A stretch of DNA of 64,000 nt from Komagataeibacter swingsii (GTDB taxonomy: Bacteria; Pseudomonadota; Alphaproteobacteria; Acetobacterales; Acetobacteraceae), in assembly GCF_003207895.1 (NCBI RefSeq), contig NZ_NKUB01000001.1, positions 248,001-312,000 of the forward strand, given 5' to 3'. The notes beneath the pieces were generated by a model, which saw only the letters and a program-made list of their open reading frames with translations, searched no databases and was not told where the DNA came from. Made by a program: the position numbers and the translations under genes. Shown piece by piece: positions 20,269 to 29,381 of the stretch (the stretch's first letter is position 1; each line of letters begins with the position of its first letter).

Positions 20269-21044
20269 CCGGCACGGCTGCGGCACGGGGCATGCGCCTG
20301 CTGCGCCCGGCTGTCACGCTGGCCGGGCTGCTGGCCGCATGGTGGGCGCTGGCGTGCTGGGGGCATGTGCCGCCCTACATGCTGCCCGGTCCCGATGCGG
20401 TGGCGCGCGCGCTGTGGACGCAGCGCGCGCAACTGGCCCCCGCCGCCGTGACCACGCTGGAGGAAACGGTCCTTGGCCTTGTGCTGGGAATCGGGGCGGG
20501 CAGCGTGCTGGCCATCGGCATGGCGGTCTGCGCGCCGCTGCGGCGGTGGGTCATGCCCATGGTGCTGCTCAGCCAGGCGGTGCCGGTTTTCGCGCTGGCG
20601 CCGCTGCTGGTGCTGTGGTTCGGATTCGGCATGGCCTCCAAGGTGGTCATGGCGGTGCTGGTCATTTTCTTTCCCGTCACGTCGGCGTTGGGCGATGGCC
20701 TGCGCCAGACCGAACCGGGGTGGATGGACCTTGCCCGCACCATGGGGGCCACGCGGTGGCGGGTGCTGGTGCATGTGCGCCTGCCCGCCGCCATGCCGTC
20801 CTTTGCATCGGGCGTGCGCATGGCCACGGCCATCGCCCCGATCGGGGCGGTTGTGGGGGAATGGGTCGGGGCGTCGTCCGGCCTGGGGTTCCTCATGCAG
20901 ACGGCCAATACCCGATTCCAGACGGACCTCATGTTCGCCGCGCTCGCGGTGCTGGCGGCCATGACCGTGCTGCTGTGGTGGGGCGTGGACCGGGCGCTGG
21001 CGCACGCGCTGTACTGGCTGCCCCGGCATGCGGATGTTGACTGA
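20265..21044 (+). CDS. ABC transporter permease (SsuC/TauC/ThiX-like)
   Basis: The 259-residue permease has about six membrane helices and the BPD-transport inner-membrane EAA-type loop (ARTMGATRWRVLVHVRLPA, about residues 158-176) that docks the ATPase. The family normally works with a periplasmic binding protein for small anionic or heterocyclic substrates. Here the next gene encodes a nucleoside-hydrolase-like protein, so a purine/pyrimidine-related or thiamine-precursor substrate is a reasonable but unproven idea. Translationally coupled with the ATPase gene. Confidence 0.85.
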   Translation: MTGTAAARGMRLLRPAVTLAGLLAAWWALACWGHVPPYMLPGPDAVARALWTQRAQLAPAAVTTLEETVLGLVLGIGAGSVLAIGMAVCAPLRRWVMPMVLLSQAVPVFALAPLLVLWFGFGMASKVVMAVLVIFFPVTSALGDGLRQTEPGWMDLARTMGATRWRVLVHVRLPAAMPSFASGVRMATAIAPIGAVVGEWVGASSGLGFLMQTANTRFQTDLMFAALAVLAAMTVLLWWGVDRALAHALYWLPRHADVD

Positions 21045-21097
21045 ACTGTTGTAACACGCCACCACCACCGATGATCGCGCAACCCACTGGAGGACGG

Positions 21098-22003
21098 ATG
21101 CCCATGACTCGCCCCATCATTCTTGACCTGACACCCGGCGCGCAGGGCATGGCGACCCTGCTGGCGGCGCTGCAGGTGCCCGACCATGTGCGCCCGGTGC
21201 TGGTGCTGTTCAGCGGCAGGGCCACCGAAGTCGAGGTGGCGCAGGCCCATGCGCGCGACATGCTGCGCCAGTACGGGCTGGATGACGTGGGCGTGCATGC
21301 CGGGTGCCCGGGGCCGCTGGCCGGGGGTACGGGCCATGACCTGCCTGCGGGGCAGGACGGCCTGGGCGCGCTGCACCTGCTGCAGGCGGTGCGCGCATGC
21401 CCGGCGGACAGTGTCAGCCTATGCTGTTCCGGACCGCTGACCACGCTTGCGCTGGCACTGGTGCAGGCCCCCGATATTGCGGCGCACCTGCATGGGGTGA
21501 TCGTGAACGGGGGGGCGTTTTACGTGCATGGCGACGCCACGGCTGTGGCCGAACATAATATCGCGGCCGACCCGGAAGCCGCGTCTGTGGTGCTGGCGGC
21601 GGGCGTGCCGGTGACCCTTGTGCCGCTGGACTGCACGGCGCGCCTTAAGGCGGATGCGGTGTGGATGGAACAGCTTGAACCGATGGGCCGCCTGCCGGCC
21701 TCCGTCGCGGGGCGGGTGCATGCCGAACTGGCGGCGGCGCGTAACGGGGGCGCGCGGGGTAGCGGGGTGGATGTTTCGCTGCGGGCCGTGGCCCCGCTGC
21801 TGGCGCTGCTCAGCCCCGGCCTGTTCAGCGGCCACCTGGCGCATGTCGATGTGGAATGCCGTGGCGAATTTACCCGTGGCATGACCGTGGCGCGGCGCAT
21901 GGGGCCGCCCGGTGTCCAGCCCAACGCGCTGGTGCTGGAGCGCCTGTCGGTCGAGGCCGTGCGCGGCGTGCTGCGCGACCTGCTGCTGAGCGCGTGCAAG
22001 TAA
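21098..22003 (+). CDS. Nucleoside-hydrolase-fold protein with degenerate active site
   Basis: The 301-residue product matches the inosine-uridine nucleoside hydrolase (IUNH) fold. It keeps the SGPLTTLALAL segment (111-121), VNGGAF (136-141), the AEHNIAADPEAA block (151-162) and the RGEFTRGMTV strand near 255-264. However, the N-terminal calcium/catalytic motif, normally of the DxDPGxDD type, reads LDLTPGAQG at 9-17, and the later His-Asp pair position reads SLRAV around 227-231. Hydrolase activity is therefore doubtful. GGAGG lies 4 nt before the ATG at 21098. It follows the ABC pair by 53 nt and is probably in the same operon. Confidence 0.7.
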   Translation: MPMTRPIILDLTPGAQGMATLLAALQVPDHVRPVLVLFSGRATEVEVAQAHARDMLRQYGLDDVGVHAGCPGPLAGGTGHDLPAGQDGLGALHLLQAVRACPADSVSLCCSGPLTTLALALVQAPDIAAHLHGVIVNGGAFYVHGDATAVAEHNIAADPEAASVVLAAGVPVTLVPLDCTARLKADAVWMEQLEPMGRLPASVAGRVHAELAAARNGGARGSGVDVSLRAVAPLLALLSPGLFSGHLAHVDVECRGEFTRGMTVARRMGPPGVQPNALVLERLSVEAVRGVLRDLLLSACK

Positions 22004-22182
22004 CCGGTCCGGGCCTGCGGAATTGCACAAAAATACAACGATCTGGTGCAAACTTGGGCCACAGGCGATCATGACGGTTGCAGAACCGCCGTTCCGTCCA
22101 GTATTGGTCCCCGCATTCCGGTGCGTCCGCGGGCGCGAATGTTGAGAACAGTGAAGCGTGTGGCGGCGCGGAGGTCTTCTGT

Positions 22183-23145
22183 ATGGATCGGTCTGCAACA
22201 TCCCCTTCAGCCCTGATGGGGGTGGCAAGGGGAAACGGTGATGCCGCGTTCGCCGCCATCGTGCGTTGCGCCGCCGCCCTGATCCTGCTGGGGCTTGGGG
22301 GCATGGTGGCCGTCATGGCGTGGGGCGCGCGCGGCGCGTTCGCGACCTTTGGTCCGGCCTTTATCATCGACAAGGCCTGGAATCCCGTAACCCAGCATTT
22401 TGGCGCCGCCGCCCCCGTGTTCGGCACCCTGGTCACGGCCCTGCTGGCCATCGCGCTGGCGGTGCCGCTGGCCTTCGGCATCGCGGTCTGGCTGACCGAA
22501 ATCGCGTCGGCGCGTATCGCGGGCGTCATCGGCACGCTCATCCAGCTTCTGGCGGCGGTGCCATCCATCATTTTCGGCATGTGGGGCTTTGCGGTGCTGG
22601 TGCCGTTCATGGCGCATTACGTGGAACCATTCGCCAGCCATACGCTGGGGCGCATGCCGGGCATCGGCCCGCTGTTCCGTGGCGCGCCCTATGGCACCGG
22701 CTTCCTGACGGGGGGCATGATCCTGGCGGTCATGATCACGCCGTTCATTTCCGCCGTCATGCGCGACGTGTTCCTGTCCATGCCCGCCGTGCTGAAGGAA
22801 AGCGCCTACGGGCTGGGCATGACGCGGTGGGAGGTCGTGCGCCGCATCATCCTGCCGTGGTCGCGTACATCCGTGGTCGGCGGGATCATGCTGGGGCTTG
22901 GCCGCGCGCTGGGGGAGACGATGGCGATCACATTCGTCATCGGCAACGCCAACCATATCGGCTGGTCGCTGTTTTCCCCCGGCAACACCATCGCATCGCT
23001 GATCGCGCTGGAATTTCCCGAAAGCGCGATGGGAAGCCTGAAGTTTTCATCCCTCATGGCCGCGGGTTTCCTGCTTATGCTGATTTCCCTTGGAACGCTG
23101 GTCTGTTCGCGGCTGCTGCTGCGCACCCGCTCGGCGGGCCGATAG
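22183..23145 (+). CDS. pstC: Phosphate ABC transporter permease PstC
   Basis: The 320-residue permease has six core membrane helices plus an N-terminal segment, with the PstC-typical AVPSIIFGMWG motif (about 125-135) and the ALGETMAITFVIGNAN block near 240-255. With PstA it forms the channel of the high-affinity phosphate importer. GGAGG lies about 10 nt before the ATG at 22183; the frame is open from 22078. No pstS precedes it: the upstream gene is the nucleoside-hydrolase-like protein. The pstA start follows directly after the stop codon. Confidence 0.92.
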   Translation: MDRSATSPSALMGVARGNGDAAFAAIVRCAAALILLGLGGMVAVMAWGARGAFATFGPAFIIDKAWNPVTQHFGAAAPVFGTLVTALLAIALAVPLAFGIAVWLTEIASARIAGVIGTLIQLLAAVPSIIFGMWGFAVLVPFMAHYVEPFASHTLGRMPGIGPLFRGAPYGTGFLTGGMILAVMITPFISAVMRDVFLSMPAVLKESAYGLGMTRWEVVRRIILPWSRTSVVGGIMLGLGRALGETMAITFVIGNANHIGWSLFSPGNTIASLIALEFPESAMGSLKFSSLMAAGFLLMLISLGTLVCSRLLLRTRSAGR

Positions 23146-24054
23146 ATGGCGGGCCGCGATAACGTGGCGCAGGCCGCCATCGCGCCCTGCGCATCGGGCC
23201 GGTGGCAGGGCAACAGCCTGTCGGACATGCGCAGGCGCATGGTCGACCGGGTGGCGACGGGCCTGTGCTGGGCCGCCACGGTCCTTGTGCTGCTCATGCT
23301 GTTTTCCATCCTGTTCGTGCTGGTGCGCAACGGGGTGGGCGGCCTGCGCTGGGTCACCTTCGTGCATGTCACCCTGCCGCCGGGGCAGGGGGGCGGCCTT
23401 GCCAACGCCATTGCCGGCAGCCTGATCCAGACCGGGCTTGCGGTGCTGATCGGCGCGCCGGTGGGGCTGCTGGTGGGCATCTACCTTGCGGAATTCACGG
23501 CCACCGACGGGCGGTTCATCAACCTGGTCCGGTTCGTATCCGACCTGCTGCTGTCCGCCCCGTCCATCCTGGTGGGGCTGTTCATCTACATGATCGTGGT
23601 GGTGCCGACGGGCCACTTTTCCGGCATGGCGGGGGCGCTGGCGCTGTCCATGCTGGTGGTGCCGGTCGTGGTGCGCACCACGGAAGACATGCTGCGCCTT
23701 GTGCCGCTGTCGATGCGCGAGGCCGCGATCGCGCTGGGCGCGCCACGGTGGCGGGTCATCCTGTTTGTCTGCCTGCGCGCCGCGCGCGACGGGGTGGCGA
23801 CGGGCATCCTGCTGGCCCTGGCCCGGGTATCGGGCGAGACGGCGCCGCTGCTGTTCACCTCGCTTGGCAACATGAACTGGTCGGTCTCGCCCACCGCCCC
23901 CATGGCCAGCCTGCCGGTCACCATCTACCAGTACGCCGGCGCGGCGTACGAGGACTGGACCGCGCTGGCATGGACCGGCGCGCTGCTGATTACGGCGGGT
24001 ATCCTCATGATCAACATAACCGTGCGGCTGGGGTTGGGACGTAACAGGAAATGA
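23146..24054 (+). CDS. pstA: Phosphate ABC transporter permease PstA
   Basis: The 302-residue permease has the PstA pattern, including the [12 protein letters not shown] helix (about 146-157), the [10 protein letters not shown] coupling loop (about 197-206) and the [13 protein letters not shown] motif near 225-237. It begins immediately after the pstC stop and overlaps pstB by 4 nt (ATGA), so the three genes are one translationally coupled unit. Confidence 0.92.
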   Translation: MAGRDNVAQAAIAPCASGRWQGNSLSDMRRRMVDRVATGLCWAATVLVLLMLFSILFVLVRNGVGGLRWVTFVHVTLPPGQGGGLANAIAGSLIQTGLAVLIGAPVGLLVGIYLAEFTATDGRFINLVRFVSDLLLSAPSILVGLFIYMIVVVPTGHFSGMAGALALSMLVVPVVVRTTEDMLRLVPLSMREAAIALGAPRWRVILFVCLRAARDGVATGILLALARVSGETAPLLFTSLGNMNWSVSPTAPMASLPVTIYQYAGAAYEDWTALAWTGALLITAGILMINITVRLGLGRNRK

Positions 24055-24836
24055 ACATGACAGTGGCGGAAAAACAGCCGGTGCCAGCCGCGATCTCGGT
24101 GCGCAACCTTGATTTCTATTACGGCGCGAACCACGCGCTGAAAAATATCTCGATCGACTTCCCGCAGGGGCAGGTGACCGGCATGATCGGCCCGTCGGGG
24201 TGCGGCAAGTCCACGCTGCTGCGCGTGCTCAACCGCATGTACGACCTCTATCCCGGCCAGCGCGCGACGGGGGAGGTCATTTTTGATGGCTGCAACATCC
24301 TTGGCCCCCGGGTGAACCTGAACGTGCTGCGCGCGCGCGTGGGCATGGTGTTCCAGAAGCCCACGCCCTTCCCCATGTCGATCTATGACAACATCGCCTT
24401 TGGCGTGCGCCTGCACGAACGCCTTGACCGCGCGGCCATGGACGCCCGGGTGGAGGACGTGCTCAGGCGCGTCGCCCTGTGGCCGGAGGTGCGCGACAGG
24501 CTGCGCGACTCGGCGTCGGCGCTGTCGGGCGGGCAGCAGCAGCGCCTGTGCATCGCGCGCACCATCGCCACCCGGCCCGAAGTGGTGCTGCTGGATGAAC
24601 CGACCAGCGCGCTCGACCCCGTATCCACCGCCCGGATCGAGGAACTGCTGGATGAGCTGAAGGCGGATTTCACGATCGCCATCGTGACGCACAACCTGCA
24701 GCAGGCCGCGCGCTGCGCCGACCAGGTGGCTTTTTTCTATATGGGCGAGGTGGTGGAAGTGGACAGCGCCGACCGCATGTTCACCGCGCCGCGTGAAAAC
24801 CGCACGCAGGACTACATCACGGGTCGTTTCGGCTAG
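24051..24836 (+). CDS. pstB: Phosphate ABC transporter ATPase PstB
   Basis: The 261-residue ATPase has Walker [10 protein letters not shown] at 47-55, the PstB-specific [17 protein letters not shown] segment (98-114), signature LSGGQ at 158-162 and Walker B LLDEP at 180-184. It energises phosphate uptake through PstCA. Usually phoU and phoB follow pstB; here the next gene, 143 nt downstream, is an unrelated Spy-like protein. Regulation by phosphate is expected, but I could not identify a convincing Pho box upstream of pstC. Confidence 0.95.
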   Translation: MNMTVAEKQPVPAAISVRNLDFYYGANHALKNISIDFPQGQVTGMIGPSGCGKSTLLRVLNRMYDLYPGQRATGEVIFDGCNILGPRVNLNVLRARVGMVFQKPTPFPMSIYDNIAFGVRLHERLDRAAMDARVEDVLRRVALWPEVRDRLRDSASALSGGQQQRLCIARTIATRPEVVLLDEPTSALDPVSTARIEELLDELKADFTIAIVTHNLQQAARCADQVAFFYMGEVVEVDSADRMFTAPRENRTQDYITGRFG

Positions 24837-24979
24837 GCGGGCATGCCTTACATTTTGTAGCAAGGTTTGCCCACATTGAACACATGGGGTGTTGTAGCGT
24901 TGCATTTACAGGCCTTGCATGACGGGCCTGAGCCATGCAGGGTAGAAAATCCGTTATAACAGGAGTAGACTTGGTTCCC

Positions 24980-25489
24980 ATGATGAAGAAAATGATTCTG
25001 GCCGCCACGGTTGTTGGCGGCATGGCTGCGGGTTTCTCCGGTCAGGCGGTTGCCGCGCACCATCACGCTCCCCCGCCGCCGGGTGGCTGTGGCATGATGG
25101 GTGGCCCCGGCGGGTTTGGCATGCCGTTCCTTGGTAACGTGCAGCTGACAGCCGCCCAGCACAAGAAGCTGAAGGCCATCCTGCAGGACAGCCATCCCGA
25201 TTTCCGTGCCGACATGGACAAGGAGCACCAGCTCCACAAGCAGATCCAGGACCTGCTGGCCACGCCGGGCAAGGTTGACGAGTCCCAGATCGTGGGCCTG
25301 CAGCAGCAGATCACCCAGATACACCAGCAGCACGAAGCGGCCCGCCTGCAGACCGCCATCCGCATCCATGACATCCTGACCACGGACCAGCTCAACCAGA
25401 TCCGTGAAACACAGGACAAGGTCGCCAGCCTGCACGAGCAGCTGCGCGCGCTGACCGCACCCCCGGCACCGGACGATGCGAAGAAGTAA
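24980..25489 (+). CDS. Spy/CpxP-like (LTxxQ) periplasmic protein
   Basis: The protein (169 residues from ATG 24980) has a Sec signal peptide ending around AVAA, a His/Pro/Gly/Met-rich segment, then a helical domain with the LTAAQ and LTTDQ motifs typical of Spy/CpxP-like envelope chaperones and metal-stress sensors. The HHHAPPPPGG and Met/Gly-rich stretches could bind metal. AGGAG lies 15 nt from the ATG but only 5 nt from an in-frame TTG at 24971, so a TTG start adding three residues is equally plausible. A strong terminator follows, so it is the last gene of its unit. Confidence 0.75.
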   Translation: MMKKMILAATVVGGMAAGFSGQAVAAHHHAPPPPGGCGMMGGPGGFGMPFLGNVQLTAAQHKKLKAILQDSHPDFRADMDKEHQLHKQIQDLLATPGKVDESQIVGLQQQITQIHQQHEAARLQTAIRIHDILTTDQLNQIRETQDKVASLHEQLRALTAPPAPDDAKK

Positions 25490-25526
25490 GATCGTCTGCC
25501 TGCCGGTAGCGGGCTGAAGGTCAAGG

Positions 25527-25558
25527 CGGCTGCCCGGCATGGTCGGGCAGCCGTTTTT
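25527..25558 (+). terminator. Rho-independent terminator
   Basis: A perfect 10-bp GC-rich stem (25527-25536 with 25544-25553), a 7-nt loop and five T residues. It sits 37 nt after the Spy-like gene and separates the pst/Spy region from ffh. Confidence 0.92.
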
Positions 25559-25578
25559 CATGCGCGGCCCCGTAATGC

Positions 25579-25607
25579 TTGACATGGCGGGGGGCAGGGG
25601 ATAAATC
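25579..25607 (+). promoter_or_regulatory. Candidate sigma-70 promoter for ffh operon
   Basis: A consensus -35 box TTGACA (25579-25584) is followed, after a GC-rich spacer of 16-17 nt, by an AT-rich -10 region (ATAAAT/TAAATC, 25601-25607). It lies directly after a terminator and about 70 nt before the ffh start. This would start transcription of ffh and probably the ribosomal-protein genes behind it. Confidence 0.6.
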
Positions 25608-25676
25608 CGGCCGACAATCAGGCACGTCACTTCGCGAGGGTTCGCGCAGTGGCGCGTCCTCTTTTGGGGAAATACG

Positions 25677-27071
25677 TTGTTCGAGACCCTCTCAGGCAAG
25701 CTTTCCGGTGTGTTCGATGGCCTCGCCAAGCGCGGCGCCCTGTCGGAAGCCGATGTTACGGAAGCCATGCGCGAAGTCCGTCTGGCCATGCTGGACGCCG
25801 ACGTGGCGCTGCCTGTCGTCAAGGATTTCGTCAACAAGGTCCGTGAGCGCGCCGTGGGGCACGAGGTGCTGGACAGCATCTCCCCCGGTCAGGCCGTCGC
25901 CAAGATCGTCAATGACGCGCTGATCGACGCGCTGGGCGGCGCGGGCGCGGTTCCGCTGAACCTGAACGCCGCCCCGCCAGTGCCGATCCTGATGGTCGGC
26001 CTGCAGGGTTCGGGCAAGACCACCACGTCGGGCAAGATCGCGCGCCGCCTGGCGCAGCGCGAGCGCAAGAAGGTGCTGCTGGCCAGTCTAGATACCCAGC
26101 GCCCGGCCGCCCAGTTGCAGCTGGCTCAGCTGGCTGAACGCGCGGGTGTGGCGTCGCTGCCCATCATCGCGGGTCAGACCCCGGTGCAGATCGCGCAGCG
26201 CGCGATGGATACGGGGCGGCGTGAGGGGTATGACATCGTCATCCTCGATACCGCCGGCCGCCTGTCGATCGACGAGGCGCTGATGGATGAGGTCCGGGCG
26301 ATCCGGGCCGAAACCAGTCCCGCCGAAACCCTGCTGGTGGTCGATGCCATGACCGGGCAGGACGCGGTCAACACCGCCAAGGCCTTCAACGAAGCCGTGG
26401 GCGTGACCGGCGTTGTCATGACCCGCATGGATGGCGACGCACGCGGTGGCGCCGCCCTGTCCATGCGCGCCATCACGGGTGCGCCGATCAAGCTGACGGG
26501 TTCGGGCGAGAAGCTGGACGCGCTGGAGGAATTCCACCCCGAGCGTGTCGCGGGCCGTATCCTTGGGCTGGGCGATATCGCCGGGCTGGTGGAAAAGGCC
26601 GCCGATACCCTGGATCACGAGGAAAGCGAGAAGCTTGCCCTCAAGATGATGCAGGGCAAGTTCGATCTTGATGACTACGCGGCCCAGATCCGCCAGATCA
26701 ACAAGATGGGTTCGATTTCCGGTATCCTCGGCATGCTGCCCGGCATGGGCAAGCTCAAGGATGCGCTGGGGGACAAGGAGCTTGATACCTCCGTCCTCAA
26801 GCGCCATCAGGCCATCATTTTATCCATGACCCGCAAGGAGCGGCGCACGCCCTCCATCATCAAGGCGTCGCGCAAGAAGCGCATCGCCGCGGGTTCCGGC
26901 ACGACCGTGCAGGAGATCAACCGTCTGCTCAAGCAGTATGACGCGATGGCCTCCATGATGAAGCGGTTCAGCAAATTGGGGGTGAAGGGCCTGATGCGTC
27001 AGGGCCTGTCCGCCCTCATGCCCAATGGGGGACGCCCCCCCGGCGGCGGCGGGCGTCCGCCTTTCGGCTGA
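25677..27071 (+). CDS. ffh: Signal recognition particle protein Ffh (SRP54)
   Basis: The 464-residue GTPase binds 4.5S RNA and signal peptides for co-translational membrane targeting. The N domain spans about 1-95; the G domain has GLQGSGKTT at 108-116, a DTAGR motif near 190 and TRMDGDARGG near 245-255. The methionine-rich M domain follows from about 330, ending in a Gly/Pro-rich tail. The start is a TTG at 25677 (FETLSGKLSG follows), with GGGGA 6-7 nt upstream; no ATG gives a complete N domain. rpsP follows after 58 nt. Confidence 0.95.
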   Translation: MFETLSGKLSGVFDGLAKRGALSEADVTEAMREVRLAMLDADVALPVVKDFVNKVRERAVGHEVLDSISPGQAVAKIVNDALIDALGGAGAVPLNLNAAPPVPILMVGLQGSGKTTTSGKIARRLAQRERKKVLLASLDTQRPAAQLQLAQLAERAGVASLPIIAGQTPVQIAQRAMDTGRREGYDIVILDTAGRLSIDEALMDEVRAIRAETSPAETLLVVDAMTGQDAVNTAKAFNEAVGVTGVVMTRMDGDARGGAALSMRAITGAPIKLTGSGEKLDALEEFHPERVAGRILGLGDIAGLVEKAADTLDHEESEKLALKMMQGKFDLDDYAAQIRQINKMGSISGILGMLPGMGKLKDALGDKELDTSVLKRHQAIILSMTRKERRTPSIIKASRKKRIAAGSGTTVQEINRLLKQYDAMASMMKRFSKLGVKGLMRQGLSALMPNGGRPPGGGGRPPFG

Positions 27072-27129
27072 TCCCATAACGTCGTTTCCGTTTTTTCTTC
27101 TGTCTTTTTTCTGTCTGGAGAAGTCTTAA

Positions 27130-27474
27130 ATGAGCCTCAAGATCCGTCTCGCCCGCGCTGGTGCGAAGAAGCGTCCCTACTACCACATCGTCGTGGCTGA
27201 CAGCCGCTCCCCGCGTGATGGCCGCTTCATCGAGCGCGTGGGTTCCTACAACCCGATGCTGCCCTCCGACCACGCCGACCGCGTGCGCCTGGTGGCCGAG
27301 CGCATCACCCACTGGCTGTCCAACGGCGCGCTGCCGACCGACCGCGTGGCCCGTTTCCTTGGCAATGCCGGCCTTGCGCCCAAGCCGACCTGGAACGAGC
27401 AGCCGAAGAAGTCCGCGCCCAAGAAGCGTGCGCAGGAACGTGCCGCCGCCGCTGCCGAAGCAACCGCGGCGTAA
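27130..27474 (+). CDS. rpsP: 30S ribosomal protein S16
   Basis: The 114-residue protein has the S16 core ([23 protein letters not shown]... near the N-terminus, then RVGSYNP) and an Ala/Lys-rich C-terminal extension of the kind common in alphaproteobacteria. The sequence before it is strongly pyrimidine-rich on the plus strand, with GGAGAAG ahead of the ATG. It is first of the classic rpsP-rimM-trmD-rplS cluster. Confidence 0.96.
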   Translation: MSLKIRLARAGAKKRPYYHIVVADSRSPRDGRFIERVGSYNPMLPSDHADRVRLVAERITHWLSNGALPTDRVARFLGNAGLAPKPTWNEQPKKSAPKKRAQERAAAAAEATAA

Positions 27475-27519
27475 GGCTGCTGGCGCGATAGACAGGCAGG
27501 AAAGGCAGGCAGTCATCCC

Positions 27520-28071
27520 ATGAACCGCGATCATGTCCTGATGGGTGTGGTGGGTCGTCCGCATGGCGTGCGGGGGCTTGTGCATGTGCACAGCTACACC
27601 GCCGTGGCGGAAGACCTGGCCACCTATGCCGGGCTGGTCGACGACCTTGGCCGCCCGTGGCTTCTGTCATGGCATGGCAATGGCGTGGCCCGGCTGCATG
27701 ATGCGGCGGGCCATGCCATCGACAGCCGCGAAGCCGCCCAGCAGATGGTCAACCGCAAGCTGTACGTGCCCCGCGCCAGCCTGCCCGAACCGGATGAGGA
27801 CGAATTCTATTTCGCTGATCTGGTCGGGCTGGAAGCGCGTGAGCACGGCACGGGCCGCGTGGTTGGCCGGGTGGCCGCAGTCCATGACTATGGCGCGGGC
27901 ACCAGCCTTGAAATTGACGGCGCGGGTGGCAACATCCTGCTGCCATTCACCGAGGCCTGCGTGCCGGTGGTGAATGTCGGCGCGGGATGGGTCGCCATCT
28001 GCCAGCCTGATGAGATCGAGGTGCCCGTCGAATGTTTTCCCGGCACGGCCGGGGAGGCAGGCGAGCCATGA
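27520..28071 (+). CDS. rimM: 16S rRNA processing protein RimM
   Basis: The 183-residue protein helps mature the 30S head and binds S19. The N-terminal barrel ([17 protein letters not shown], about 10-26) and the C-terminal PRC-barrel with [12 protein letters not shown] (about 90-101) and the [13 protein letters not shown] segment are present. Its stop codon overlaps the trmD start by ATGA, so the two are translationally coupled. Confidence 0.92.
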   Translation: MNRDHVLMGVVGRPHGVRGLVHVHSYTAVAEDLATYAGLVDDLGRPWLLSWHGNGVARLHDAAGHAIDSREAAQQMVNRKLYVPRASLPEPDEDEFYFADLVGLEAREHGTGRVVGRVAAVHDYGAGTSLEIDGAGGNILLPFTEACVPVVNVGAGWVAICQPDEIEVPVECFPGTAGEAGEP

Positions 28072-28814
28072 CGTGGCAGGCAACGGCGCTGACGCTGTTT
28101 CCCGACATGTTCCCTGGAACCCTGGGGCATTCGCTGGCCGGGCGCGCGCTGGAGCGTGGCATCTGGTCGGTGGAAGCGCGCGACATGCGTGAATACGGGC
28201 TGGGGCGGCACCGGGTGGTGGATGACACGCCGTTTGGCGGCGGGGCGGGCATGGTCATGCGCCCCGATGTCGTGGCGAGCGCCATTGCCGATATTGACCT
28301 GGCGGGGCGACCGCTGGTCTATCCCACGCCGCGCGGGCGTCGCTTGATGCAGGCGGATATCCGCCGGTATGCGGCGGGTCCGGGCGTTGTGGTGCTGTGC
28401 GGGCGGTACGAAGGGGTGGATGAGCGCGTGCTCGAAGCCTCGGGTGCTGAACAGGTCTCGATAGGGGATTATGTCCTGTCGGGCGGGGAAGTGGCGGCGA
28501 CGGTGCTGCTGGATGCCTGCGTGCGGCTGCTGCCGGGCGTAATGGGGTCGGGCGAAAGCGCGGTCGAGGAAAGCTTTTCCGACGGTCTGCTTGAATATCC
28601 GCTTTATACCAAGCCGGCGCAATGGGACGGGCGCGACGTGCCCGAGGTCCTGCTGTCCGGTCATCATGCCGCGATCGCCAAATGGCGGCGCGCGGCATCC
28701 GAGACGGTGACGCAGGCGCGTCGGCCGGACCTGTGGGCCGCCTACCGGGCGGGCGCGGGTCAAGACATTTCCCGGGCCGCAGGCACCCATGCCGATGCGG
28801 ACCGGCTGAACTGA
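28068..28814 (+). CDS. trmD: tRNA (guanine-N1-)-methyltransferase
   Basis: The 248-residue SPOUT-class enzyme makes m1G37 in tRNAs such as tRNA-Pro(GGG), which is also encoded in this window. The trefoil-knot motifs are visible: [12 protein letters not shown] (about 112-123) and the [11 protein letters not shown] segment (about 133-143). The [13 protein letters not shown] block lies near residue 48-60. The ATG at 28068 overlaps the rimM stop; the longer frame from 28032 lies inside rimM. Confidence 0.95.
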   Translation: MTWQATALTLFPDMFPGTLGHSLAGRALERGIWSVEARDMREYGLGRHRVVDDTPFGGGAGMVMRPDVVASAIADIDLAGRPLVYPTPRGRRLMQADIRRYAAGPGVVVLCGRYEGVDERVLEASGAEQVSIGDYVLSGGEVAATVLLDACVRLLPGVMGSGESAVEESFSDGLLEYPLYTKPAQWDGRDVPEVLLSGHHAAIAKWRRAASETVTQARRPDLWAAYRAGAGQDISRAAGTHADADRLN

Positions 28815-28845
28815 ACATGTAATCCTATCGAACGAGGACCGGATC

Positions 28846-29241
28846 ATGAACATCATCCAGAAGTACGAGGCGGAAGAGATCGCCCGCCTGACCGCCATCC
28901 GCGCCGTGCCGGAATTCGCACCGGGCGACACCGTGCGCGTCGGCGTGGAAGTGGTCGAAGGCACCCGCAAGCGCGTGCAGAACTACGAAGGCGTTGTGAT
29001 CGCCCGCGCCAACAAGGGCCTGAACAGCAACTTCACCGTGCGCAAGATTTCCAACGGTGAAGGCGTGGAACGTGTATTCCCGCTGTATTCCCCCACCATC
29101 GCGGACATCACCGTGGTCCGTCGCGGCGTTGTCCGTCGCGCGAAGCTGTATTACCTGCGTGGCCGTCGCGGCAAGTCCGCCCGTATCGCCGAGCGCAAGC
29201 GTGACGTTGCGGCCCCCGCCGCCACCGCCGCCGCCGAGTAA
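28846..29241 (+). CDS. rplS: 50S ribosomal protein L19
   Basis: The 131-residue protein carries the L19 signature ([16 protein letters not shown] near 24-39, then [14 protein letters not shown] and ERVFPLYSP near 74-82). It has an Ala-rich C-terminal tail. It ends the rpsP-rimM-trmD-rplS cluster and is followed within 15 nt by a strong terminator. Confidence 0.96.
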   Translation: MNIIQKYEAEEIARLTAIRAVPEFAPGDTVRVGVEVVEGTRKRVQNYEGVVIARANKGLNSNFTVRKISNGEGVERVFPLYSPTIADITVVRRGVVRRAKLYYLRGRRGKSARIAERKRDVAAPAATAAAE

Positions 29242-29252
29242 CATGCCGACCC

Positions 29253-29298
29253 TTCGCCCGTTTCCCACCGTAATGGTGGAAACGGGCGAACCGTTTTT
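29253..29298 (+). terminator. Rho-independent terminator of the ffh/rpsP-rplS cluster
   Basis: A long stem of about 16 bp with a single-nucleotide bulge (29253-29269 with 29274-29290), a short loop, then CCG and five T residues. It divides the translation genes from leuCDB. Confidence 0.88.
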
Positions 29299-29381
29299 CA
29301 TGCAAGATTTTGTGGCTGCCTGTCGCGTGCGAACCCTGCGCGTGATGGCGGCCTGTTTCCGTCCGGGAGAGGAATAGCAAG

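Noticed and set aside
19722-21068. 448-codon minus-strand frame over the ABC genes
   Set aside because: Opposite to intact Walker A, signature and permease motifs; low-complexity composition.
29300-29377. Short frame before leuC as a possible leucine attenuation leader peptide
   Set aside because: It has only one leucine codon and no attenuator hairpin between it and leuC; the terminator at 29253-29298 lies before it.
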